Assembly (NCBI GenBank): GCA_011037195.1
Contig: JAAEAF010003447.1
Location: 118,692 to 182,691, forward strand
Origin: Triatoma infestans
Taxonomy: Eukaryota; Arthropoda; Insecta; Hemiptera; Reduviidae
Direction: 5' to 3'
Length of the DNA: 64,000 nt
Shown here: positions 1-12,757 of the stretch, one piece after another
How the letters are laid out: each line of letters opens with the position of its first letter
Position numbering within the stretch: the stretch's first letter is position 1
The notes under the pieces: model-generated
What the model was told of the DNA's origin: nothing
Databases searched by the model: none
What the model saw: only the letters and a program-made list of their open reading frames with translations
Made by a program: the position numbers and the translations under genes

Positions 1-465
1 CTCACACGACTTTCTCTTACTCCAGTTAATGGTTAGAAACGTTCGTTCAGATGCGTTGGCCATAAAAAAACGTGATGATGGTTATTTTACAAAAATTTAT
101 AACGCAACTTTTCCCAAAGAACCCAACAAAAAGTCCATTTTCCCGGGAAATGTATGAAATAAAAGTGATAGGTATATTTATGTTGGTAGTTTAAAGAAAA
201 TCGTTGGAGCGGTTTTGGAAAAAAATTATGCACATAAAAAAAAACATTCAGTTAAGTCGTATTTCCGGTTGATGGTTTTTGCCCGAAATGTTCGTGTCTG
301 ATGTGGTGATAGTAACTCTTAAACGGAAGTTTGACCTTCCTACGACTTTTCGTATTTTGAGGTATTCTTCTTAACATAACGCACCACTAAAAAAAACCAC
401 GAAACATGTATTTCCGGTAAAAACTCAATTTCTAAAATTTGACTCAATACTTCCGGTTTATTGTT
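1..465 (+). repeat. 1 kb family (HINE-like), fragment cut by the window edge
   Basis: The window opens inside the family's left end: the CTCACACGACTTTCTCTTAC block and the following TCC are at 1-23. The copy then jumps to the family's right part, with the CTTCCTACGACTTTTCG block near 337 and the TTTCCGGTAAAAACTC block near 410, so its middle units are missing. No coding potential. The left boundary lies outside the window. Confidence 0.7.
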
Positions 466-2340
466 TTGGGAAAATTGGAAACTAGACAAAAACTCGCAAT
501 ATGGGGAGGGGGCTGCACCCTATCGAGATTTTATCCTTAATCCTTTTAAACCCACCTCTAAACGAAATATCAAGATCAAACTGCTGATATTTAGATTTCT
601 GATATTTGATTTATGGTTGTATACAGTTCAGTGATTAATTGAAGAATTTATATTTTAAATCGCCAATATATTTCGGCAATCTTATCCAAATTTCGAATCT
701 ATGTCTAAATGAAATATGGGTACTTCATAGGAAATCATTGGAAATGTTAGCATTATATGTGCTCACAAGAAATTCCTGAGTTTTTCAGCGCGAGAAAATT
801 TGGGTACCAACTTAAGATCCGAGATTTTTCCCACAAGAAACCTTGGCGTTTTTAAATGATACAATATTTACATAAGATTGAATTTGCGGGGGGGCAGAAT
901 GGATCCATCTGGGGCTAAATGCAACTTCTTCCTCAGGAGAGAAAACAAAACCGGAATGTGACGACATTGTAGTTAGTTTTAATCTGTACAAGAGATTAAG
1001 TATAATAACATTGACTAAACGAAAACTGCAATAAATGAAAGTTAATTTTCTAATGTAAGAGATTAAAAAGATAAAATTTCTATTTCAATTAAAGTAGTCA
1101 ACTTAACTGGCGCCCTCTATGGAAATCCCGATTAATGTTACGGGAATATATATGAAGAAAAATCGATTTTCTTACCTAACAAAACCAACAACATTACATG
1201 AATAAAACCATAAGCCAATAGAATAATCAGTTATGGATCACGTAATATGGGGACCACTGAAGTAAGGAGATATATAATTTGGTTAAATTAGGCAACTCTC
1301 TCTCTCTCTACCGTTCGTTCTCTCGCGAACTTGTCCTCTTGGCGAGTCCCTGGGATAATGTATGTCTAGTTTACAGGCAGAAAACGCCTTCACAATCTGA
1401 GGATGAGCTTCGGTGAGTTGTTCGAAAGTTCAAAATATATTGATTGGAGCACCAAAAAAAAAAAACAAGGCTGATATCTAAATGATATTTTCCTTGTTTC
1501 TTTCACACACTTCTCAAAAGCATCTAGTTGGATCTTTTACAAGATTTAAGGAGACATTTTGCACCCGACAGAGCATTGCATTTATCTTGTGAGACACTGA
1601 TTGGCTTTTTTTTTTGTGTGGAGGATTAGGTTCCAGAACTTGGTTTGAAACAAGATGTCTGTAGAAGAGCTTGGGGTGTTTCCCTTTAAGATTGTTGAAT
1701 TGTTCAGAAGGTTGTGAATCTTAGAGGTACCGGGTCCGGTTTCTGTATTTTTGATCCAAACCCTTTGTTGTTGGGGGGGGGATAGTATCTGGGCCAAAAT
1801 AGACTATAGACAGCTTCTTCCCAATGCCAATAATTGTAATATTCTATTTAAATTTTTGTTGGAGAAAAGGCATAATATTATATAGATATTTGTTTCCATT
1901 TATTGAGAATAATTTTAAATAGAAATTGATTACTTACGAAACTTACAATTTTAACGAAGCATTATCTTAAAGGGAAACAATTTTTCACTTATGGAAAAAA
2001 CACTTGTATTTGTTGATTTAAAATTGGAGAAAAAAAAATAGTAATAAAAAGTAAAATAATTAAACTAAGTTCATTTCATTAAATAAAAAATATAATAAGA
2101 ACAAACAAAAGGTTTGTTCAGACAGACAAATTTGATAACAAAATGTAAATAAAGGAAAAGAGAAACAGGAACGGTGCCGGGAACAATAGTATAAATGTGA
2201 CGGCCGGTAATAACAGACTGGTAAAGCTTCTTGTAGATTAGAACAGTGTCGATTGGAGAGGGGGAAAACCCGCGGATACGGCGGTCAGGTGCCATGATGC
2301 TAAGCAATAAGCCTGGCAGGCGCCATACAATACATTAATA
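466..2340. other. No gene recognised; AT-rich intergenic DNA
   Basis: Only short open frames without family resemblance are seen. A CT-rich run lies at about 1293-1325 and the stretch around 2165-2330 is somewhat richer in GC. Neither has a recognisable product or boundary. Confidence 0.5.
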
Positions 2341-2344
2341 GTAA

Positions 2345-2435
2345 CTGCCTATATATATATATATATACAAACATTGCCGATCAATCTTACTACATTATGC
2401 AGCATATATATATATATTATATATATATATATAAA
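2345..2435. repeat. TA microsatellite tracts
   Basis: Two runs of alternating T and A at about 2350-2367 and 2403-2433, separated by mixed sequence. Confidence 0.8.
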
Positions 2436-2939
2436 AAACTTAAAACCTCTTCTAACATTCCCATGTTCCCGCTATTACAATATCCCAATATATATACGAA
2501 TTTTTTTATTCGTATTGCAATAATTATACTATAATCCAATATTTGTGCGAAACAATAATAAACACGCGGAATGATGTAAAATTTTGTTAAGATCAAATAC
2601 TTTAGTTTTATTGTTGTAAAGGGATATACATACATACATACGTACGTAAGTATTGTAGTTTTTGTCAAATTTTAGAAATTCAGTTTTCACCGGAAATACT
2701 TATTGGAAATACAAAAAGTACTTCTGTTAGTACAATTATATTTAGACAAATTTTATATATAGGTCCTAGAATACCGAGATGGGAAGGGGGATAAGTATCT
2801 ACCACGGAAGTAAACTCGGCAGGTAGAAATGTGATTATATTCTGTCCCGCACACAAGTATCTAAATCAATTTTTGTGGAAATTATACTGGTGCAATAATC
2901 ATACCAACGAAACCAACCATAAACAAAATCGTTACAGAG

Positions 2940-3217
2940 GTTTTCGAAAAAATTCCAAAATAACTCAAAACTTTTTCTGTAAAATCGCACTTTCGGAAAA
3001 CAGATTTTCTTCGAATTTGAAACTGTATTAAATGGGTATTAATATTATGTAGGTAATAAAATCAGTTCTCTCAGAACCTCTCCCCCCCCCCGCAAAATTA
3101 AGTTTATCGGAAAAATATTGCTAATAAAAGTTAGGTTATATCTATGTTTGTAGATAGTATACATACGAAGTTTAAAGAAAATCATTAAAGCTGATTTCGA
3201 GAAAATCACGAATAAAT
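2940..3217 (+). repeat. 1 kb family, decayed partial unit
   Basis: Shares the family's internal order: an ATTTTCTTCGAA-like segment, a C-rich run following AACCTC at about 3075-3092, then the reworked GTTTAAAGAAAATCATTAAAGC block near 3168. It abuts the next, much better copy, so it is probably an older remnant into or beside which that copy inserted. Confidence 0.5.
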
Positions 3218-3220
3218 GAA

Positions 3221-4213
3221 AAAAAATCTGGTGTGAAACCTCACACAACTTTCTCTTACTCCTATTTTCAAAATTATAATTGATAAATGTTATAGTTTAT
3301 GTACCAAATAAAACGAAATTCGTCGAAAACTGACAAAATTGTTCAGTAAATGTGCACTTCCGGCTTACTAATTTTCTTAGACCTTGGAATTTTAGCCATC
3401 TATTTATTTCTAATTAATTTTGTTTGGATGATAGAATTGTATAATCCAACTATGATACCACTTTAGAGGAAGCTGTAAACCCACCCCTCCACTAAAAGTG
3501 CCCTTAAATGAATTTTCCCAGAGAAATGTTTTAAACAAAAGATGTAGATCTTTGCATGTTTAGTTTATATACGAAATTTCAAGAAAATCGTCGTCCCATT
3601 TTTGGAAAAATCAGAAAAAGTGAAAATATCATTTAGTAAACTGGTAAAAGTAAACGCACTTCCGGTTATCCGATTTTTTCAAACTCGGAATTTCTACAAC
3701 ATAATTGTAATTAACATTATTTAGATGACAGAATTGTCTAATAAACTGAAATAACAGTTAAGATGAAAACCTAACCTAACCCCTCCCCAAGAAGTGCCCT
3801 TAAATGAATTTTCCCGGAGATATGTTTCAAATAAAAGTTGTAGCTCTTTGTAAGTGTAGCTGATATAATAAGTTTAAAGAAAATCGTCGGAGCCATTTTT
3901 GAGAAAATTGCAAAAAAGTAAAACATCTAACTAGTAAAGTGGTACTTCCGGTTGAGGAATTTTGACAGATAACGTAGTGCCAAATCCCACGGTGATACCT
4001 AAACGGAATATCAAGTTTCAACTTTCTACGGTTTTTCGTTTTTGAGCTATGCTGTTCACATACATACACCTACACACACACACACACAGACCATTTGCTA
4101 AAAACCACCTTTTTGGACTCAGGGGACCTCAAAACGGATATTTCCGGTGAAAACTCGATATCGAAAATTTGACACGATTACAATACTTCCTCTTACTAGG
4201 AGTAAGGAAAGTA
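3221..4213 (+). repeat. 1 kb family (HINE-like), near-complete copy
   Basis: Begins with AAAATCTGGTGTGAAACC and the ACTTTCTCTTACTCC block. It contains three internal units marked by ACTTCCGG-type cores near 3356, 3656 and 3944 (spacing about 300 and 288). A CA-rich microsatellite lies at 4070-4088. The copy ends with the hairpin CTCTTACTAGGAGTAAG at about 4190-4206. The 15-bp block at the start and the one at the end are inverted copies. No transposase or other product is encoded. Confidence 0.8.
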
Positions 4214-4440
4214 ATAAAAAAAACATTCACCAAAATCGCACTGTCGGTTAATATATTTTGCCCGAAATGTCTTCGTGTCTGATGCTGGTGGTAGTGTCTA
4301 AATGGAATACCAAGTTTAAGCTTCCTACGAGTTTTCGTTTTTTGTTTTAGAGATATTTTGTCCACACGCCATACACATACTCCATTGCGAGAAAATCTGA
4401 CACGATCGCAATACTTTTTCTTCTTAGGATTAACTGAACG
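4214..4440 (+). repeat. 1 kb family, right-end fragment
   Basis: Repeats only the last internal unit and right end of the family (GCACTGTCGG near 4240, CTTCCTACGAGTTTTCG near 4320, degenerate terminal block near 4415-4430), directly downstream of the preceding copy. Confidence 0.6.
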
Positions 4441-4449
4441 CAAAAATTT

Positions 4450-5700
4450 TAGATAGGCAAAGGCACAACCTCTTCATCTAGTCTTTATAGATATTGAAAA
4501 GGCTTATGATTGTGTACCCCAAAGTAAGCTTTGGACAGCCTTAACTGAAACGGGCATAAATCCAACTGTAGTAAGAGCAATTAAGAGATTCTACAAAAAT
4601 GCCATGTCTAAGGTAAAACCTAGAAAATATTTGACTTCTGGGTTCCATGTGACGGAAGGATTGCGTCAAGGATGCTGTTTATCGCCCACACTATTTAAAA
4701 TTTATATAGAGAGAATCCTAGAAGACTGGAAGAAAAAAAGGCAAAAACATGGGAATCAAAATAGATGACAGTACCACTGTTTATAGTTCACAATTTGCCG
4801 ACGACCAGTTGATTTTAGCTCAAGACTATTATGACATGGAATACATGACAAGGAAATTGCTAAAAGAATATAATAACTGGAGGCTTAAGGTAAACATGAG
4901 TAAATGTAGATATCTAACAATAGGAGAAATAAGTCAAGACCTGGTACTGGAAGAAGAAATGGGAACAATTAGCCATACTGAGGAATACAAATATCTAGGA
5001 GTGAACATTGCAAAAGAAGGAAGACAGGAAAGAGATCAAGTCAAGGATTAACTTGAGTAAGCGGGTAATTTCTACATTACAACGGCGTTCTTTACGGATA
5101 AGCAGGTAACAGCCGACACTAAAAGTAGAATGTTTAAAACAATAATCAGAAGCATTATATCATATGGATTAGAAGTCTGGACTTGAGTAAGCGGGTAATT
5201 TCTACATTACAACGGCGTTCTTTACGGATAAGCAGGTAACAGCCGACACTAAAAGTAGAATTTTTAAAACAATAATCAGAAGCATTATATCATATGGATT
5301 AGAAGTCTGGACGCTTCCATCAAGATTGAAGACAAATTTATTGGCATTAGAGATGGACTTTTGGCGGCGCTCTGCCAGAATATCAAGGAAAGAAAAAATC
5401 CGAAATGAAGAGGTGATAAGAAAAATGGAAGTCCAGAACTCAATCGTGGCAATTCATAGAAATGGAATGGCCACCCAAAAAAAATTAAAGAGGAAAGATT
5501 ACCAAAGAAAATTATGGATTGGATACCGCCTGGAAGAAGGAAAAAGGGAAGACCAGCCATTAGTTGGAGGCAACAAATTCAAAATATTATGCGGGATAGG
5601 AATATAGAAGAGGACACGTGGAAAAACAAAGAAGTATGGAGGGAAAGGATAGAAGGAATGAAATTTTAGGCACCGGAAAATGTATTTCTACATTGTCAAA
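4450..5700 (+). pseudogene. Non-LTR retrotransposon (LINE) 3' fragment, reverse transcriptase relic
   Basis: Translation from about 4453 gives reverse transcriptase motifs in order: FIDIEKAYD (4479-4505), then GLRQGCCLSPTLFKIYIE near 4660-4712, followed after a frameshift near 4745 by FADDQLILAQ (the YADD box, 4792-4820) and the KYLGV segment near 4990. The frame is then broken by a 130-bp duplication. The thumb-like tail (WRRSARISRKEKIRNEEV) follows at about 5358. A short A-run at about 5687-5698 marks the probable 3' end. The element is 5'-truncated and has at least three frame breaks, so it is not functional. The endonuclease and N-terminal region are missing. The clade is not assigned; the C-terminal layout without RNase H resembles RTE-type insect elements. 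Confidence 0.8.
5051..5310 (+). repeat. Tandem duplication, 2 x 130 bp, inside the LINE fragment
   Basis: Positions 5051-5180 and 5181-5310 are the same 130-bp segment, beginning ACTTGAGTAAGCGGG and ending AGAAGTCTGG. I see one substitution (AGAATGTTTA in the first copy, AGAATTTTTA in the second). The near identity implies a recent duplication or an assembly artefact. Confidence 0.95.
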
Positions 5701-6290
5701 CCGGAGAAAAAAAAAAAATTCAGATAATTCAAAGTTGTTATGAATTTAAAACCCCTTCCAGATATGACCACTTTTTAGCCGTGCAGAAGCTGCTGTCTGC
5801 GCATTAAAATGCTCTAGTGGTTTCATTTCCCCCCTACTTGAATTTATTAGGTTAATTATTTAATTAGTTACATCAATAATTATTAATAATTTTCGAGCAT
5901 AACTTCCTCTAACAATTGTTTTAACATAAGAAATACATAAATACAACATTAAAATTCTATTATTAAAATATGTATATAAATTAATCAGACTGTAAATAAT
6001 AGTTATAATTAATTTAATTAAGGTTTTATAATGAATTTATCCCTTAGAAATCGCCACCAAAATGTTAGGTTAGTGGCCAAAATCTGCGCTGATTTCTTAA
6101 GGTGTTCCAGATAAACGGTGATATCAAGTTTTAAAGTGCCCAAATCTTTCTATGTAACAATTTAAAAGCAAGAAACCCCTACTCTTAAAAAGTTGCACTT
6201 TTCGATTATTTTTAGCAAAGCTATTAATTGTAATGTAATAGAATATGGATGATAGAAACAAACATAATCTTTAAAGTGGCTGGCTGGTCA

Positions 6291-6565
6291 TAGCTATTGA
6301 TATATGTAGAATATTGCAAAATTTAAAAAAAAAAAAATCGTTGAAACCATTTTTGAGAAAGTTCGGAATCCGTGACTTTCGGGTTCCTGTGATTTTTCGT
6401 TTTTGAGAGACAGGTTTTTGCTTTCACTAAAAAAAACAAAAAAAAACCTGTTTTCGTATTCAGAGCACCTCATTTTCCGAAAACACAATTTCGAAAAATT
6501 GACGATCGCAATTCCGAAACCACTGCAGCCAATGTGACTCGCTATGAAAACACTTTGTAAACTCA
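6291..6565 (+). repeat. 1 kb family, right-end fragment (decayed)
   Basis: Matches the right end of the family in order: AAAATCGTTGAAACCATTTTTGAG (split by an A-run) near 6327, GATTTTTCGTTTTTGAG near 6391, GACGATCGCAAT near 6502. The terminal hairpin is absent. Confidence 0.5.
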
Positions 6566-6708
6566 TTCTAATATTTTGAACACATTTTTTCTTGGATTGT
6601 AGAAATTTGATATAATTGGATTATTACTGATATAATTGACTTGAACCTGAAAAGGTTTCTTTTCTGATAATGGACCTTGCTCTGTCCAATTGACCATATA
6701 CGTAATCC

Positions 6709-7700
6709 AAAAAAAATCTGGTGTGAAACACTCACACAACTTTCTCTTACTCCAGTTCTCAAAATGATAATTGACAAATTTTATAGTTTGTGGACCAAAT
6801 TTAATGAAATTCGTCGAAAACTGAAAAAACTGTTCAGTAAAAGCGCACTTCCGGTTTACTAATTTTCATGAAACTCCGAATTTCAGCCAACTATTTATTT
6901 CTAACTAATTATGTTTGGATGATAGAATTGTATAATGAAGTAGGATAGCACTTTGATGAAAATCTAACCCCACCCCTACCCTAAAGGTGCTCTTAAAAGA
7001 AATTTCCCAGAGAAATGTTGTAGATAAAAGTTGTAGATCTTTGCATGTTTAGTTTATATACGAAGTTTCAAAAAAATCGTCGGAGCCATTTTTTGAGAAA
7101 AGTGAATAAATCATTTAGTAAAGTGGTAAAGTAAACGCACTTCCGGTTATCCGATTTTTTTAAACTCGGAATTTCAACAACATATTTAATTCTAATTAAC
7201 ATTATTTAGATGGCGGAATTGTCTAATAAACTGAAATAGCACTTTAGATGGAAACCTAACCCCACCCCTCCCCCCAAAAACCCTTCAATGCATTTTTTCC
7301 CGGCGAAATGTTTCAACATAAAAGTTGTAGCTCATTAATGTGTGGTTGATGGTTGGGTTTAAAAGAAAATCGTCAGAGGCCATTTTTGAGAAAATGCAAA
7401 AAAGTAAAAAATTCAACTAGTAAAATGGTACTTTCGGTTGAGGAATTTTGACAGATAACGTACTGTCAGAACTCATGGTGATACCTAAACGGAATATCAA
7501 GTTTCAACTTTCTACGGTTTTTCGTTTTTGAGCTATGCTTTTAACACTCACACACACACACACACACATATACCATTTTCTAAAAAACATTTTTTTTGAC
7601 TCAGGGGCCCTCAAAACGAATATTTCCGGTGAAAACTCGATATCGAAATTTGACACGATTACCAATACTTACTTCCTCTTACCAGGAGTAAGAGAAAGTA
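6709..7700 (+). repeat. 1 kb family (HINE-like), near-complete copy
   Basis: Starts AAAAAAAATCTGGTGTG with the ACTTTCTCTTACTCC block at 6738-6752. Three internal units are marked by ACTTCCGG-type cores near 6847, 7139 and 7430 (spacing about 292 and 291). A CA microsatellite is at 7545-7570 and the right hairpin ends AGTAAGAGAAAGTA at 7700. Open frames inside are short and not conserved among copies. Confidence 0.85.
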
Positions 7701-9469
7701 AAAAAGAAGGAGATGTAAATAAAGAAAAAAGATAATTTACCTTCCTATATCTGATCATAGACCAAGTAAAACCATTATAATCTAAGATTTAAAACATTTT
7801 TCATTTCAATTTTAAACAATTTTAGAAAGAAAATGAATTTTAAGACTTTGTCATTAAGCAATCCTGATTTGAAGCTTTCTCCTTTAATGCCTCCTTTATT
7901 GTTAAGGACATACCATATGAATTAAAATAAATAAATAAATAAATTATGGAAATTCCTTACCCAGTAAAAAACAAGATTTTTATAAATACTGGGATTTAAG
8001 ATTAGATTTAGGGGGGGGAAATTGATAGTTTACTTTATTTTCAAGGCTTATATTTTTAAGAGAGTGCAGAAAAACTACTTAATAATATACAAAACAGATT
8101 TGTAAATCACATGTGAATATAACACATAGGAATTCTAACTATATTTAAATTAAGTGGCTATTTCCTAGTAATTCCATATGCAAATAAACATTTACTTTTT
8201 TCAAAGTTACACAATGCATATTTTCTTTTGTTATTATATGCTAAACTCAACTGATAAAAACGTGACCCATATCTATCTTAATTAACTTAAAAAACAATGT
8301 AAACAAACGAATATTTAAATTTAAACAATATGATACAAAATACGTAATTAGAATTATCTATAAACACTTTAGATATAGAATACATATTTGTTAATTAAAC
8401 CTGAAAACTAAAATGTCAATGCAAAAACTTGATTAAAAAAAATAAAATAAATATTAATAAAACCTTATAATAATATAAACAAGGAAAGATAATATTAAAA
8501 ATTATGGACATAGATTAGATAATTAAAATCAATTCTAATATTGTACAGATTACATTACAAAGATCGATTGAATGAACAAAATATTTAGTGCGCAAAAAGA
8601 AAAAAGATTCACACAATTTTGGTTTTTATTTTTTATTTTTGTTTAATCTAACTGTCCAAATTTTTTTCTAGATTTGTAATTTTTAATAAATATTAAATAA
8701 TTATTCGGAAGATATATTATGTTGAAGCAGCAGTTAGAGAGCAGTGTTGCCAACCCTTCTTGTAAAAATAATGTAGAATTTTTACCAGAAATACATCATG
8801 TTTTAATGTTTAAATATCACCACTGAAATTGAAACGAAGGTTTCGGTCATCAACCGGAAGTTTAACTTCATTGAATTTTTTTGTTTGTTTGTTCATTGCG
8901 ATTTTCTTTAATTTTTCGTATACTATGTATAAAACATTAATGCATTTATAACTTTTATTTGAAACAAGTTAGTGGTACTCTAAAGTATAAGCATGTTCTG
9001 TCACCTACATAATAATTAATAAAATAGGTTCTTGCAATGCATTAAAAACATTGTTAGAATTCTAAATTTGAAAAAAATCTGTGAACCGGAAGTAGGAGTT
9101 TTCATAACAATTTTTTGTTTTGTTTTAATTTTCTCGTAAATAGCCGTAACGCGACATATTTTGAACTTGCAATGCTAACTGCACTCATATAACGACGTAA
9201 TTTAGCATTGTTACTGGCGAAGTCTTCCGGAAACCATAATTTACTCAAGTCACTACCTGCCAAGGGTGCTAACCAATCATATCTCAATCAACTTAAAACC
9301 CTATAAACAAATGAAGGTTTCAATTTAAACAATACGATACAAAAATAATTAGAATTATCTATAAACTCAGAGCAAATATACCCCTAACACCCATCTCTAT
9401 ACCGCTATACTTATGTTAGAATAAAATATGCAAATTTAAAGAAAAGTTGTCGTATTGTAATTGCATTTT
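7701..9469. other. No gene recognised; very AT-rich intergenic DNA
   Basis: Mostly A/T sequence with an AAAT run near 7925-7945. Two isolated stretches (8835-8960 and 9065-9160) contain GACCGGAAGTTTAAC- and GTGAACCGGAAGTAGG-like segments and resemble single decayed units of the 1 kb family on the minus strand. No exon-like frames. Confidence 0.5.
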
Positions 9470-10290
9470 TTACTTCTTTTATTCCTAGTAAGAGGAAGTA
9501 TTGTAATCATGTCAAATTTTCAATATCGAGTTTTCACCGGAAATATCCGTTTTAAAGTCCCCTGAGTCCAAAAAAGTGATTTTTAGCAAATGGTCTGTGC
9601 GTGTGTGTTTGTGTGAATGTGGAACAGCATAGCTCAAAAACGAAAAACCATAAAAAGTTGAAACTTCATATTCCGTTTAGGTATCACCATGGGATCTGAC
9701 AGTACGTCATCTGTCAAAATTCCTCGACCGGAAGTACCACTTTACTAGTTTGGTTTTTTTTTTTTTTTAACCACTCTACTAGCTTTTGTTTTTTTACTTT
9801 TTTGCAATTTTCTCAAGAACGGTTCTGACGATTTTCTTCAAACTTGGTATGTCAACTACACATACAAAGAGCTACAACTTTTATTTGAAACATTTCTCTA
9901 GAAAAATTCATTTAAGGGTAGTTATGGGGGAAGGGTGATGTTAGGTTTTCCTCTATAGTATTTCAGTCTATTAGACAATTTCGTCATCTAAATAATGTTA
10001 ACTAGAATTGAATATGTTGTTGAAATTCTGAGTTTAAAAAAATCGGATAACCGGAAGTGCGTTTACTTTACCACTTTACTAAATGATTTTTTTTTTTCAC
10101 TTTCTCTCGATTTTCTCAAAAATGGCTCTGACGAGTTTCTTGAAATTCCCTATAGACAACTGAACATACAAAGATCTACAACTTTTATTTCAAACATTTC
10201 TCTGGGAAAATTCATTTAAGGGCACCTTTGGGGAGGGGTGGGGGTTATGTTTTTCTCTAAAGTGCTGTCACAGTTGAACAATCTGCAATT
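9470..10290 (-). repeat. 1 kb family (HINE-like), copy lacking its left-end portion
   Basis: Reverse orientation: the CCTAGTAAGAGGAAG hairpin side is at about 9484-9500, a TG microsatellite is near 9597-9615, and the inverse cores GACCGGAAGT near 9727 and AACCGGAAGT near 10050 follow. After about 10290 the sequence diverges, so the unit adjoining the AAATCTGGTGTG end is missing or decayed. Confidence 0.75.
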
Positions 10291-10560
10291 GAACAAAGGA
10301 AAAAAACACAGGAGAGTCAATTATGTAATTCCGTTTGAGATTTACTGAGTTCGATAGGAAGATTTCCTGTATAAATGCCTTAACTGGAAGTATCACTTTT
10401 TTCAGAATTTTTCTCGAAAAACGGTTGCAACGATTTCCATCAAACTTTTTTTATTAAATACTATTGAGAAGCAACACTTTTCTAGGGAAATCTAATTTAG
10501 GTGGAGCAGTGGGACAAGTCGGTGCTTTAGTCAGCTTCCAAATTCAATTCAGTATTTTTT
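10291..10560 (-). repeat. 1 kb family, strongly decayed unit
   Basis: Only scattered agreement remains: TTAACTGGAAGTATCAC near 10380, TTTTTCTCGAAAAACGGTTGC near 10410, CTAGGGAAATC near 10480. Confidence 0.35.
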
Positions 10561-12757
10561 TGTTTTTCAATTCTAGAAGTATTAAAATATTAGATTATAT
10601 TTGGGGGTGGGGGGGATAGTGTACTGCGGCGTGAAAGATCTGTTGTGGCCCCCGGAGCCTTATCAGAGCAGTGCCGGCCTCTGAAGCTGTGTACTCTAGC
10701 TATAGATAACATGGCCGGGAAGTGTTGTCTATAGTGGCTCCGACAGAAAAGAAAATCTAGGGGCAGCACTGCTGGTTTCAAACCCAGGACCTCTTAATCC
10801 TTATAATAATCTAAATAAATATGACCGGAAGCAACTAAATATTTTTTAATAAAAGTTCAAACTTTAGATGAGCTGTCTCGTTAAATTTCTCTCTAACCTC
10901 AATACATACCTATCCATCCTAAATAGTATTTAAGATAAATCAATAGGTTGCTAAAATTCTGGAAAAATCAGGAATCACTTGGAAGTTGAGAAATGATAAT
11001 AACTGAGGATTTTGTAGCAAAAAAAAAAATTAATTTCAAGAAAATTCTAGAATGATCTATATTACCTTCAATGTTAAGCTTTTACTCTCTATTATTATTA
11101 TTATTATTATTATTGAGGAAAAAAAATTACTAGTTTCATAGAATATAGAAAATAGAATATACGCTTATCGATGATAAAATACGTGGTGGCTAAGTTATCA
11201 GGGCAAGCCGGCTAGAGAAAGTTCTAGACTACAGGTGGCGATACATGCTGCTAAGTTTAGAACAATAACCTTTAACGTTTATCACGTATTTTAGTTTGGG
11301 GGGTGATGTGATGACAAAATACTACAGACAAACAAACTCATCTATATAGTTTAAATACAAAGAGGAAATAAATAAATAAATTTTTTTATGAGAAAAATTA
11401 ATTAATATTTATTATTTAAATAAAATTATAATAAAACAGAAAATTTGAGAAATTAATTAATTTATTTATTTACTGAGTTTAGTTTTGCAATTTACGTTTA
11501 ATTTCAATTTAGTTTATTACTAACAAAAAAAAAAAAAATTGTAGTTAATGTATCTAAATATTAAGATTTGAGGTTAGGCCGTGGTGAATTTAGGAGGGAG
11601 TGGCGTTTGGAAGTTTGGTTGGCTGGTTTGCCGATCGATGTACAATACAACTACCGCTCTCTCTAGTACATACGGTAACATTTTTATTAACTTTGCTTTT
11701 CATTTTTCAAAAATTATCATTAAATAAATTATTATTTATCATAGACAAAAGAAACAGTACTATAAAATAGATAAATACTCTCGTAATGAAAAATAAAAAA
11801 ATAAAACAAAAAAATTCAGAAAATCTGTATTAGAAAAAACCTGTTTCTTTTCAATTTCTGGAGTAAATATTGCTAATTTATTCACAAATATTTCAAGATA
11901 AATAACAAATACATGGAGAATGTGGCAAAATAAATGGATAAAAGCTGGGATACAAAATAAAGTACGCATGCGCGGTTAAAATAAAATAAAAAATAATGTA
12001 TATCCAGCATAGTTACCCTGTTTCCTTTCTGTTTTTCTCCTAGGTATCAAAAGATAGGAGGGTAAAAAAAGTTTCTTGAAAAACAGGAAATGGCTGAACA
12101 CAATCCGCGTCGATGATAAATCGTCAATGAAACATTTTTTTTTTTTTTTAAATAATATATAGAAAAGCCGGTAATTTTTTTTTTTAGTTGAACGAATCTG
12201 GCAGTGAAATGTTAATTTTTTTTTTTCTCGAAAACTTGCTAATTTTCTTTGTTTTAGGAAAAAAATAATATCACCAACACTAAAAAGAAAAGTGGAAAAA
12301 GTTTTCTTTTGACAAATTTAAGATAGGGTCAGGACATGTTTCATTTATTATTATTAATAATAATATTAATAAAAAGAAGAAATAAAAGTCGGCACTAATG
12401 AAAGAGATAGGGCTGGCAGTGTTTTTTTTTCTTAATTTTTTTTTTCTTTTTCAATTTAATGGGCAGAGGCACACGGCTGGATGAGGCAGCAGATTATATA
12501 TGTTAGACCAGATGGGAGAAGGCACACAGAACACCACACCCAACAATACTGACTAAAGAGGAGAGAGTTAACCAACAGCCCGCCAGAGAGCAGGACCAGG
12601 CCGTGTACCGGCCAGAGCGAGCCAAACAACCATAATACAAAACACCGAACAAAACCGAATTATAACGAACATATACGATTAGTTAAAATATATTTTGACA
12701 ACGTCCAACATGTGTTTATTAAAATTTTACTACCAGTTGTAGATAAAATTAATAGAA
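10561..12757. other. No gene recognised; intergenic with microsatellite and a GC-richer patch
   Basis: Holds an ATT microsatellite at about 11090-11115 and a pair of AAAATACGTG / CACGTATTTT inverted blocks near 11176 and 11285. Two patches are relatively rich in GC, at 10600-10800 and 12465-12660. The latter could be an untranslated first exon or promoter of an unseen gene, but nothing coding is visible. The minus-strand reading near 10770 has a GGGTTTGAAACC block reminiscent of a tRNA-derived SINE B box; unsupported otherwise. Confidence 0.4.

Noticed and set aside
3219..4213. The 1 kb family as a classic TIR transposon or MITE
   Set aside because: The inverted 15-mer lies about 27 bp inside the left end rather than at it, flanks show no constant-length duplication, and the element has internal tandem units. 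A HINE-like reading fits better, though it is not proven.
10760..10800. Possible tRNA or SINE promoter B box (GGGTTTGAAACC on the minus strand)
   Set aside because: No A box at the right distance and no cloverleaf could be drawn.
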